This document shows, in pieces, positions 54,297 through 62,308 of a stretch of DNA of 64,000 nt (its first letter is position 1; every line of letters starts with the position of its first letter). This DNA comes from DASRDE01 sp035938175. GTDB lineage: Bacteria > Vulcanimicrobiota > Vulcanimicrobiia > Vulcanimicrobiales > Vulcanimicrobiaceae. The position numbers and the translations under genes are program-made. The DNA is taken from contig DASZHD010000008.1 of assembly GCA_035938175.1 (NCBI GenBank), forward strand, positions 136,573 through 200,572. The letters are read 5' to 3'. The notes below the pieces were generated by a model, which saw nothing but the letters and a program-made list of their open reading frames with translations, was not told the DNA's origin and did no database searches.

Positions 54297-54921
54297 CATC
54301 GTCCTGGGATCTGCGTCGCCGCGGCGATTGGAGCTGCTGCGTTCGCTCGGCTTGAACGTTCGCGTCGTTCCCAGTACCTACGACGAACCCGAGCATCCGC
54401 ACATGACACCGCGTGAACTCGCGATCGTGCACGCGCGGCACAAGTGCTATGACGTTTTGCGCCGGCTCCAGGCGACGGTCGACGATCCGCCGGGCATCGT
54501 CGTCACCGCGGACACCGTCGTCGACGTCGACAACCTCGCGTACAACAAACCGCGCGACGCGCAAGATGCAAAAGGGATGCTGCAAGATCTTTCCGGCCGC
54601 ACGCACATCGTGCACACCGCGATTGCGCTCGCGGTTCCCGGGCACGAAGGTTTGATCGAGCATTGCGAGAGCACGTTCGTAACGTTTTATCCGCTCGACG
54701 ATGAGGAAATCGACGCTTACGTGCAAAGCGGGGAGCCGATGGACAAGGCGGGCGCGTATGGGATTCAAGGGTACGGCGCGACGCTGGTAGAGCGTGTCGA
54801 GGGCGACTTTTACACCGTGATGGGGTTCCCGCTCGGCCGCTTCGTTCGCACGCTGCGGCGGTTGGGATTCTTGCTGCCGATAACGAAAGAAGCAGACACA
54901 TCGCATAATACGACGGGATAA
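54277..54921 (+). CDS. maf: Maf-family nucleoside triphosphate pyrophosphatase
   Basis: 214 residues: VLGSASPRRLELLRSLGL at the N-terminus, VVTADTVVDVDNLAYNKPRD, and KAGAYGIQGYGATLVERVEGDFYTVMGFPL. Hydrolyses non-canonical or dTTP/UTP-type nucleotides; Maf proteins are linked to cell-division arrest in B. subtilis. As in Firmicutes it directly precedes the mreCD genes, but without mreB between. The ATG at 54277 is internal to a longer open frame. Confidence 0.95.
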   Translation: MEKRIDNIVLGSASPRRLELLRSLGLNVRVVPSTYDEPEHPHMTPRELAIVHARHKCYDVLRRLQATVDDPPGIVVTADTVVDVDNLAYNKPRDAQDAKGMLQDLSGRTHIVHTAIALAVPGHEGLIEHCESTFVTFYPLDDEEIDAYVQSGEPMDKAGAYGIQGYGATLVERVEGDFYTVMGFPLGRFVRTLRRLGFLLPITKEADTSHNTTG

Positions 54922-54961
54922 GACTATTTTCACATATCGGGACGAACGCCGGCTCTTTGCG

Positions 54962-55732
54962 ATGATCGCCGTCATCATCGTTACCGCGCTGATCGCGCTG
55001 GTGCAAGTGTCGGCGGCCCGCGCCGGCACCGCCAGCCCGCTGACCACGACCGTTTCCGGCGCCGCGCTGTTCTTTGAGGAAGCCGCGTCGTTCGCCGTTT
55101 CCGCGCTGCGCGGCGGAACGCAGGCGGCAGCAGAGCTCCCGTCGCTAGCGCACGACAATCAGGGTCTGCGCGCGCGCAACCTGCAATTGGAACAAGAAAA
55201 CGCTCGCCTGCACGAACTGGTGGCAGCCTACCGGCAAGAGATCGCGATCGCCCCGCGAGTCGCGGAATATCCGCGCGCCCTCGAAGCCCGCGTCATCGGT
55301 TATCCGCCCGAGGGTGCCGTTCAAAGCGTAACGATCGACAAAGGCACGCGAAACGGCGTCAGCCGCGACGACGGCGTCCTTTCCGCCGAAGGCGTCGTGG
55401 GCCGGGTCGTCGAGGCGGGGCCGTTCACGAGCAAAGTTGCGCTGATTACCGATTTTACGAGCACCATTCCGGCCATCGTGCAGCGCGGTCGATACTGGGG
55501 CGTCGCGAAAGGCAATGAAACCAGCGTGCGCCTCGATTACGTCTCGCAAGATGCGCCGCTGCGTGTCGGGGACCGCATCGTTACCGGTGAAGCCCGCTCG
55601 TTCCACTCCGGCGCGCTGATCGGCACGATTCAACAGATCGAACGCAGCGACTCCAATCTCTATCAAACCGCCGTCGTCAAACCGGCCGTCGATTTTTCAC
55701 GCCTCGATCGCCTTGTCGTCGTACCGAAGTAG
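54962..55732 (+). CDS. mreC: Rod-shape-determining protein MreC
   Basis: Membrane-anchored regulator that activates the MrdA-RodA synthase. 256 residues: an N-terminal membrane helix (about 2-20), a coiled coil (about 62-95, LRARNLQLEQENARLHELVAAYR), then two beta-barrel domains with VTIDKGTRNGVSRDDGVLSAEGVVGRV and VAKGNETSVRLDYV. The first ATG is at 54962, but the frame is open about 15 codons upstream with RDERRLFAM before the helix, so a non-ATG start may add a short cytoplasmic tail. Confidence 0.92.
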   Translation: MIAVIIVTALIALVQVSAARAGTASPLTTTVSGAALFFEEAASFAVSALRGGTQAAAELPSLAHDNQGLRARNLQLEQENARLHELVAAYRQEIAIAPRVAEYPRALEARVIGYPPEGAVQSVTIDKGTRNGVSRDDGVLSAEGVVGRVVEAGPFTSKVALITDFTSTIPAIVQRGRYWGVAKGNETSVRLDYVSQDAPLRVGDRIVTGEARSFHSGALIGTIQQIERSDSNLYQTAVVKPAVDFSRLDRLVVVPK

Positions 55733-56282
55733 CGAACCCACCGGCGTGCGCATCAATACGCGCACGGGGCCTCCCTCCGAAGTCCCGGTTTCCGCACCGG
55801 TGTGGTGGGTTGCGGCATTATATTTGGCGATCGCTCTGCTCGTCCAGATCGAAGCCGGGCATTTCGTCGCGCTGCGCGGTGCGCAGCTCAGCATCGTCCT
55901 CGTCGTGGTCGTATGGTACGCGCTTCACAGCGATCTGCGGAGCGCGGCGATCTACGGCGCAATCGCGGGGCTCTGTGAAGACGCGCTGGGCGTGCAGACC
56001 GGAGCGGGCTGGACGATTTCGACGATCGTCACGTCGGTCGTGGCAAATTATCTCACGCGCTGGTTTTTTGCCGATTCGATTCCGGCCGTCGCGTTCGTCG
56101 TACTCTGTGCGACGCTTTTACGCCGAATGATCTTCTGGATCGTGATGGCGCTCCAGGGATATCCCGCGGGATACGCGCGTCTGCATTTTCATCAAGCGGT
56201 GTGGGAATCGTTGTTCAACGCGGTTTTCGCGGCGGCTGCGATGCTCGCCGTTCGGCGGTACGAGGATCGAACGGTTCGATGA
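55713..56282 (+). CDS. mreD: Rod-shape-determining protein MreD
   Basis: Inner-membrane component of the Rod complex. 189 residues with five or six hydrophobic helices (about 30-48, 55-78, 82-96, 103-120, 126-146, 168-183). DLRSAAIYGAIAGLCEDALG matches the conserved G-(x)-D region of MreD. The start is a TTG at 55713 overlapping mreC by 20 nt, or a GTG at 55746; neither has a clear ribosome site. The stop overlaps mrdA (ATGA). Confidence 0.85.
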   Translation: MSSYRSSEPTGVRINTRTGPPSEVPVSAPVWWVAALYLAIALLVQIEAGHFVALRGAQLSIVLVVVVWYALHSDLRSAAIYGAIAGLCEDALGVQTGAGWTISTIVTSVVANYLTRWFFADSIPAVAFVVLCATLLRRMIFWIVMALQGYPAGYARLHFHQAVWESLFNAVFAAAAMLAVRRYEDRTVR

Positions 56283-58135
56283 AGATTTACGGCCGGCGCG
56301 AACAGCGCTGGCAGTACCCGCTCTGGCGTCTCGTGTTCTTCGTCTTCTGCACCGTCTGCGCACTCGCCGCGGTGATATTCCGGCTGGTGCAAGTGCAGCT
56401 GGTGCACGGCCAAGAGTACCGGGCCGCCGCGCAAGCCAACCAAGTACGCCTCATTCCGGTGGATGCTCCGCGCGGCCTCATCTACGATCGCAACGGCAAG
56501 GTGGTCGTTCGCAGCCGTCCCTCGTTTTTCGTCGCGCTCATCCCATCCGAAGTCAAAGACATCGACTCGGAGTTGCAAACGATCGCACAAACGATCAACG
56601 TCCCCGTGGCCAAGCTGCGCGACCGCCTGCTGCACCATCACGGCGTCAACTATAAGAACTTCGACGAGGTCACGGTGTACGAGCCGTACGGCCCCGTGAT
56701 TCTGGCAAACGATCTGCCCGTCGCAAAGGTCAGCCGCCTTTCCGAGATTCTGGACGATCTGCCGGGCGTCGACGTCGAGGCGCAGGCGGTACGGAACTAT
56801 CCGTACGGCGGCTGGGGATCGGCGATATTCGGTTACGTCGGTCAAATCACGCCCGACGAATACACCCGGCTTCGCTCGCAAGGCTATTCGATGAACGACG
56901 TCGTCGGCAAAGACGGTATCGAAGCGGAATACGACAAGTATCTGCGCGGTCAGCCGGGCGGCCAGCGCATCGTCGTCGATTCGCAAAGCCAAGTCGTTCC
57001 CAGCATCAAACTCCCGCCCAAGATCCCCGTTCCCGGCAACAGCCTGGTGTTGAACATCGATTGGCGGCTGCAAGAAATCACGGAACAAGCACTGGCGAAC
57101 GGGATTCGAAGCTGGACCGGCGGCAAGCGCAAACTCAGCGGCGCAGTCGCGATCCTCGACCCGTGGACCGGAGCGGTGCGCGCGTTGGCGAGCTATCCGG
57201 ATTTCGATCCCAACGCGTTCGCGTCGGACGACAACAAAAAGGTTGCGTACTATCTGCTCGACGCTTCCCAGCCGCTTTTCAACCGGGCAATTCAAGCCGC
57301 GACGCCAACCGGGTCGACGTTCAAAATGATCACCGGATCCGCCGCGCTGTCGGTTCCCGTCGTCAAAGTCAATGAAACCGTCTACGACAGCGGCGCGTGG
57401 AATTGTTACGGCGCCGAATTCGTCGACATTGCGGCCGGGGGTTTAGGTCCGACGCAATTCGTGCACGCGCTCGCCGCTTCTTCGGACGGCTATTTCTACC
57501 AAATGGGCTGGCGGCTGCACAACGACCGGCTGCGGTATTATGCCGATCAGTACGGCATCGGCCACAAGACGGGAATCGATCTTCCCGGCGAATTCGAAGG
57601 AAATTTTCCGACGAATGCGTGGATGCTGAAGGTCGCGGGCGTTCCGCTGGAACCCTCTGACGTGTGCAGCTTGGCCATCGGTCAGGGCGCGCTGCAAGCC
57701 ACGCCGCTGCAGATGGCGCTGGTGGAATCCGCAGTCGTGAACGGTGGAACGTTGTACAAACCGCAGATCGTCGCAGCCGTGCGCGATCCGCAAGGGCACG
57801 TGCTCAAAACATTTCCGCCGCAAGTCACGCGGCGCGTTCCGGTGACGCCGCAGTCGCTGAAAGCCGTGCGCGAAGGCATGGATCAAGTTACCGAGCCGTG
57901 GGGAACCGCGTACGGTCTTGCGATCGACGGATTACCGTACGGCGGAAAAACGGGAACCGCCGAAACGGCCGGCGGCGCCGGCCCCAACACCACGTGGTTC
58001 GTCGCGTACGCGCCGGCAAATCACACGAAGATTGCGATGGCGGTATTCGTCGATCGATCGGGAGGCTACGGCGCTTCGGTTGCCGCGCCGATCGCGCGCG
58101 AAATCATGGTCAAGTACTTCAACAAGAAGCCGTAA
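56279..58135 (+). CDS. mrdA: Penicillin-binding protein 2 (class B transpeptidase)
   Basis: Elongation-specific DD-transpeptidase partnered with RodA. 618 residues: a single N-terminal membrane helix (about 16-40), a pedestal domain (about 55-260, PRGLIYDRNGKVVV), then the transpeptidase with SxxK at GSTFKMI (Ser about 346), SSDGYFYQMG as the SxN-type motif, and KTGT at about 557. Length and motifs match PBP2. It closes the maf-mreC-mreD-mrdA module; rodA is not in the window. Confidence 0.96.
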   Translation: MKIYGRREQRWQYPLWRLVFFVFCTVCALAAVIFRLVQVQLVHGQEYRAAAQANQVRLIPVDAPRGLIYDRNGKVVVRSRPSFFVALIPSEVKDIDSELQTIAQTINVPVAKLRDRLLHHHGVNYKNFDEVTVYEPYGPVILANDLPVAKVSRLSEILDDLPGVDVEAQAVRNYPYGGWGSAIFGYVGQITPDEYTRLRSQGYSMNDVVGKDGIEAEYDKYLRGQPGGQRIVVDSQSQVVPSIKLPPKIPVPGNSLVLNIDWRLQEITEQALANGIRSWTGGKRKLSGAVAILDPWTGAVRALASYPDFDPNAFASDDNKKVAYYLLDASQPLFNRAIQAATPTGSTFKMITGSAALSVPVVKVNETVYDSGAWNCYGAEFVDIAAGGLGPTQFVHALAASSDGYFYQMGWRLHNDRLRYYADQYGIGHKTGIDLPGEFEGNFPTNAWMLKVAGVPLEPSDVCSLAIGQGALQATPLQMALVESAVVNGGTLYKPQIVAAVRDPQGHVLKTFPPQVTRRVPVTPQSLKAVREGMDQVTEPWGTAYGLAIDGLPYGGKTGTAETAGGAGPNTTWFVAYAPANHTKIAMAVFVDRSGGYGASVAAPIAREIMVKYFNKKP

Positions 58136-58143
58136 ACCGGAAA

Positions 58144-58467
58144 CTACACGCGCCGAAGCGCGTCCTCGATTGCCGCCAGAATCTGCGGATCGCGTTCTTC
58201 GCTCCGCGCGCGTTCGAGAATATCGCGGCTCCACGCACCGGGCACCATGCTCAAACGTTCGATCATGTCACGCCGCAGTGCATCGCCGGCGTGCGTCAAT
58301 TTTTCATCCACCAGTCGCGGCCAGCCGGCGCCGCGAGTCGAAAGGCGAGCAGACGCGCCTTCCCGGTTTGCGGCGCGCAGCATAGCGGAGCTCAAAACGA
58401 CGAGCGCCAAGCCCAGCACGAAGCCGCCGGCGATCGCAATGTCCCAAATCGTGTTACTGGGCGGCAA
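58144..58467 (-). CDS. Small membrane-anchored protein, partner of the downstream-named giant protein
   Basis: 107 residues. One N-terminal membrane helix (about 10-28, IAGGFVLGLALVVLSSAML), then a soluble helical part ending RDPQILAAIEDALRRV, resembling one or two HEAT-type helical repeats. Starts TTG at 58467, overlapping the stop of 58454-61861 by 14 nt, so translation is coupled. A gene of the same layout (62308-61904) follows the paralogous giant protein. Family not recognised. Confidence 0.65.
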   Translation of the reverse strand: MPPSNTIWDIAIAGGFVLGLALVVLSSAMLRAANREGASARLSTRGAGWPRLVDEKLTHAGDALRRDMIERLSMVPGAWSRDILERARSEERDPQILAAIEDALRRV

Positions 58468-61400
58468 CGTGCGCCGCGGCGCGCAGCGCGTCCAATACCG
58501 CGCTCAGCGCGTCGTCCAGCGTGCGGTTCACGCTAGACCCGAGCACGCGATGAAATTCCGGCATCGGCAACGTTTCGAGAACGTTGAAAACCTTGATCAA
58601 TTCTTCGCGGTAGTGCGCGAGCGCATCGCTCCGGCCGCCGCCGTTGTATTCGATCTGCGCGCCGAGCAGATGCGCGTTCACTACCCACGGCGCTACCGAA
58701 CCGAGCGGCGTCGTTTCGAGATCGGCGACGTGCGCGCGAATCGCTTCGAGATCCGGCGCGCCGCTCAAACGCACGATTCCCGTGGTGCGTTCGGGAAGCG
58801 GAACCACGGGCGCTTCAAGCACTTCATTCACCAGCGCGCGCAACGCAAACCGGCTGTCGCGATCTTCCAAATCCTTGGCGGTGACCGTCAAACGCGGCAT
58901 GCGCAGCCGTACGAAGAAACGATCCAGCGGTGCGCGCACCGCGCGCGACGAGTTTTCTACGGTTTGCGCGACTTGCGGGCTCGCACCGGCGATTGCGGTG
59001 GGCAGCAGCGCGCGAATCGCAAAGACGTGCGCCAGCAAGCCGCCCGCGTCGCTTTTCTCCAGCGCGCGAATCGTTTGCGCGAGCTGCTCTTCGGAAAATT
59101 CCGCGTACAAGACCGGTGCGGGCGCAGCACCGGGCTCCAGCTGCGCGGCGGGCTCCAACGACGCGGGCGGTTCGGGCGCAGGCGCGGGCGCGGGAACGGC
59201 GGGCGAAGCCGCGACGGGCTCGGGCGGCGGCGAGGCCGATGCAAGGGTCGGCGCTGTTTGTTCGGCTTCTACGCGGGCCGCAGGCTCCTCGCGCTGTAGC
59301 GGCGGCGCGGGCGGCGGCTCCGGCTGCGCTGCGCGCTGCGGCGCACGTTCCGGCGTGCGCTCCGAGAGCGGCGGCACCATCGCTTGCGGCGGCGGCGTTT
59401 CGAGCGGCGGCGGGCCCAGCTGCGCGACGGAGATCGGCGTACCGCCGCTTCCGGCGGCCAGCGCCGGAGCAGATTCCACGAGCAGCGTCGGCGCCGCGAG
59501 CGCCAGGGATTGATTCCCGTCCCACTCCGCGACCACGCGCGTATCTACCGCGGTCCCGGCTGCGAGCGGAGAGATCACCAGCATCTCCCAACGGATGCGC
59601 AATTCGATGCCGGGGTTTACGTCGGTAAGCAGCAAGCCGCGCTGCGACCACAACTGCGATGCACCGAGATCGTCCGGAATTACCGTGCCGTTCAGCGTCG
59701 TGCTGCCGGGCACGTACACCGCAAGGTTCGACGGCACCGCGCGCAGCGAAAGCTGTTCGGCCGGACCGTCACCGGAATTGCGCAGATACAGCTCGTACGA
59801 AACGCGCTCGCCGGCATTGATGCTTTCGGCAGGATTCGACCGCAACTGGCCGTTGGCGGCAAACTCCGGCTCGGCAAACACCGCAACTTCGAGCGGCTCG
59901 AACTGCACCGGGCTGATGCCGCGTCCGGAAAGCGTGCCTTCGACGAGCAGCGTGCGCTCGCGGCGCGGTGCGCGAATCAACCGCAGAGCGACGCGTGCTT
60001 CATGCGTCGTCTCGGCGGGCACCTCGCCGAACACCAGCGATGCGGCGCCGTCACGCCGCGCGTTTTGCGCGCGCTCCAGCGCGAACTCAGCGGGCAGTAC
60101 CAAATCCATACGCGCGTCGTGCAGTACGTCCGACCCGTCGTTCGTAAATCGGATTGCCAATTCGTGCGTTTGTCCGGGCCTGATCGGCTCGCGCCGGTCG
60201 CGCTCCCACGTGCACGCGACCGGGCTGACGTGCGGACGCGATCGAACGACGACGGTTGCCGTACCGACATCGTAGCTGCCGTTGGGAAATTCGAGCACGG
60301 CGCTCAACGTGACGTGCGAACGGTCCGGAACAGGCGCGGCTACGCGCGCGTGCACGACGAAAACGCGTTCGGCATGCGGCTGCACGACGCCCAACGCGAA
60401 CGGCTCGCGATAGGCGATCGGCTCGTCCAGCGCCTCCGCGACGCGTATCGTATCGAGAAACGCACCCGGAATGATCCGCAGCCGTACGTCAGTCTCGGGC
60501 GCGGTGCCGTCGTTGAAGACGTGAACGCGGAAAATGACGTCTTCGCGCGCCTGCGCAACCGCGCGGTCTACTTCGATGTAATTCCGCGCCCGCGTGAAAC
60601 GCGAACTGACGCGCACGGAGAGAGCGCGCGAAAACCGCCGCGACGCCGTCGGAGCGGCCGAACCCGCAGGCGCTTTCCATTGCAGCGTCGCGACCACGGG
60701 CAGATCGTTGCCGGTCGCCGTAACGATTGCAGAGATGCCGACTTCCACGACGCGCCCGGAGGGAACGTTCCCGAGCGAAAACGTCGAGCCGGCAAAGGTG
60801 TCGTCGCTGACGGGCTGACCGTCCAAATGCGCGGAGCCCGGCGTGTATGCCAGCCCCGGCGGCAACTCGAACGTTACCGAAACGTTTTGCGCATCGCCGG
60901 TGCCCGCGTTGAGAACGCGCACGTTCATCGGCACGCGTGTTCCCGGCGAAACGATGTCGTCGCTAAAGACGGTCATCGACGTTTCTTCGTTCGCGAAATC
61001 CGGCGGCGAGGAAACGACGATCTCGTTGGAAACCAGCGCAAACTCGGCGACCTCGCGCGATGACGCCGCGCCGTACACTTTGATTCGCGTTCCGTCGGGA
61101 AGCGGCGAATCGATCACCGCCTGATATTCGACGACTACGGATTGTCCGGGAGAAAGATGCTCTGCGACGACCGTCGCGGATGCGTAGTCAAACGGTTCAT
61201 CCTCGACTTTGAGCAGGACGCGCCCGGCGATGCGCGCGGTACGCGCAACGTACTGCGTATGCGGAGGAAGCGGCAAGAAGGCGAGCACGTCGCGGGCGCT
61301 CGACGCTCCGGTGTTTGCAATCGCGGCGCGCACGACGATCGTGCTGCCGGGACGCACGTCTTCCGGCGCAGTAATCGTAACGAGCGTATCGGAACTCTGC

Positions 61401-61861
61401 AGCTCCGGCTGGCTGCGAACGACCAGCCGCTCCGCGTTCGAGGCAACGATGCCCGTTTGATCGGTCGCAAGCGCGGCTTGAAAAAGTACTTCGGACGCGT
61501 CTTCGATCCGGTCGTTGACGCGAAAACTGCACGCGACGCGCCGCTGCGCATTCGGCGCCAGATCGCCCAAGAATGCGCCCTCGATCGAATCAAGACGTTC
61601 GTTTTCGAGCGGGGCGTCGTCGACCGTATCGCTTCCATCGACGTGCGCGACGCCGGACGGTACTGCAAAACGGACGCGGACGTTGGTGGCGGCAGCACCG
61701 CCCAAATTCGAAAAGGCGAACTCGACACGAATCGTTTCGCCGGGAGTCACCGTGCGGCGCGGCGTGACAACGAGCGTTCGCAGACTCTCCATAAGCGGTG
61801 GAGAGCCGGCAGAAAAAACGCCCGTCAGCGCGCTGGTCGTAGAACGGTCGGGGGCTGCCAC
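58454..61861 (-). CDS. Giant beta-sandwich-repeat protein with helical C-terminal domain, copy A
   Basis: 1135 residues, no signal peptide and no membrane helix seen. Residues 30-830 hold about six or seven tandem Ig-like/DUF11-type beta-sandwiches (recurring NxGxxxAxNVxVxFxLP...VPGSxxLxG...LGxxxPG patterns, for example NSGDGPAEQLSLRAVPSNL). Residues 835-935 are a Pro/Ala/Glu linker. Residues 940-1135 form a helical domain with LLAHVFAIRALLPTAI, LDRFFVRLRMP and DALAHYREELIKVF. GTG start at 61861, AGGGA about 12 nt upstream; the first ATG is at 61792. Function unknown. Confidence 0.75.
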   Translation of the reverse strand: MAAPDRSTTSALTGVFSAGSPPLMESLRTLVVTPRRTVTPGETIRVEFAFSNLGGAAATNVRVRFAVPSGVAHVDGSDTVDDAPLENERLDSIEGAFLGDLAPNAQRRVACSFRVNDRIEDASEVLFQAALATDQTGIVASNAERLVVRSQPELQSSDTLVTITAPEDVRPGSTIVVRAAIANTGASSARDVLAFLPLPPHTQYVARTARIAGRVLLKVEDEPFDYASATVVAEHLSPGQSVVVEYQAVIDSPLPDGTRIKVYGAASSREVAEFALVSNEIVVSSPPDFANEETSMTVFSDDIVSPGTRVPMNVRVLNAGTGDAQNVSVTFELPPGLAYTPGSAHLDGQPVSDDTFAGSTFSLGNVPSGRVVEVGISAIVTATGNDLPVVATLQWKAPAGSAAPTASRRFSRALSVRVSSRFTRARNYIEVDRAVAQAREDVIFRVHVFNDGTAPETDVRLRIIPGAFLDTIRVAEALDEPIAYREPFALGVVQPHAERVFVVHARVAAPVPDRSHVTLSAVLEFPNGSYDVGTATVVVRSRPHVSPVACTWERDRREPIRPGQTHELAIRFTNDGSDVLHDARMDLVLPAEFALERAQNARRDGAASLVFGEVPAETTHEARVALRLIRAPRRERTLLVEGTLSGRGISPVQFEPLEVAVFAEPEFAANGQLRSNPAESINAGERVSYELYLRNSGDGPAEQLSLRAVPSNLAVYVPGSTTLNGTVIPDDLGASQLWSQRGLLLTDVNPGIELRIRWEMLVISPLAAGTAVDTRVVAEWDGNQSLALAAPTLLVESAPALAAGSGGTPISVAQLGPPPLETPPPQAMVPPLSERTPERAPQRAAQPEPPPAPPLQREEPAARVEAEQTAPTLASASPPPEPVAASPAVPAPAPAPEPPASLEPAAQLEPGAAPAPVLYAEFSEEQLAQTIRALEKSDAGGLLAHVFAIRALLPTAIAGASPQVAQTVENSSRAVRAPLDRFFVRLRMPRLTVTAKDLEDRDSRFALRALVNEVLEAPVVPLPERTTGIVRLSGAPDLEAIRAHVADLETTPLGSVAPWVVNAHLLGAQIEYNGGGRSDALAHYREELIKVFNVLETLPMPEFHRVLGSSVNRTLDDALSAVLDALRAAAHVAAQ

Positions 61862-61903
61862 GGGTTCTGATGTTCCCTATGCGCCGCGACGCGCCCTCGG
61901 CGG

Positions 61904-62308
61904 TTACTGCAGCAGGGCTAGCGTTGAAACGATGCGATCGGCTCGTTCGCCCGGACGTCGCTGCACGTACGCAGCGATCGTATCCGACGCACCGCGCCGG
62001 GCCAATGCATGCGCCGCAGCAAGCGCTACTGCGTCGGATGGGTCGTCCAGAGCGTGTTCCAAGAGGCGCGCCGAGCGTTCGTCGTTCAGATCGGAAACTG
62101 CAAAGATGAGGTCGCAACGCGCCGATTCATTGAGTCCGGCGAACTCGTCGCCGGCTTCCGTGGTCCAGCTAAGATTTGGTTCGAACGGGGCGATCGGCTC
62201 CGCGGGAGGCGGTTGCGAGGCCTCTCGGCGCGGTGCCAGCCATGCATACAGTCCGATCGCGGCGCCCACCAAAAAGACCGCCCCGAGTACGACGTAGACG
62301 ATCGTCAC
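61904..62308 (-). CDS. Small membrane-anchored HEAT-repeat protein, second copy
   Basis: 134 residues. N-terminal membrane helix (about 3-25, VYVVLGAVFLVGAAIGLYAWL), a Pro-rich linker, then HEAT/PBS-lyase-like helices (LIFAVSDLNDERSARLLEHAL, AVALAAAHALARRGA). The GTG at 62308 overlaps the stop of the giant protein at 62305 by 4 nt. Layout matches 58144-58467 although sequence similarity is low. A 42-nt gap separates it from copy A. Confidence 0.7.
   Translation of the reverse strand: MTIVYVVLGAVFLVGAAIGLYAWLAPRREASQPPPAEPIAPFEPNLSWTTEAGDEFAGLNESARCDLIFAVSDLNDERSARLLEHALDDPSDAVALAAAHALARRGASDTIAAYVQRRPGERADRIVSTLALLQ

Noticed and set aside
59384..61063. A 559-codon plus-strand frame opposite the giant repeat protein
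   Set aside because: The minus-strand frame shows repeated, paralogue-conserved beta-sandwich motifs, while this one is Arg/His-rich noise.
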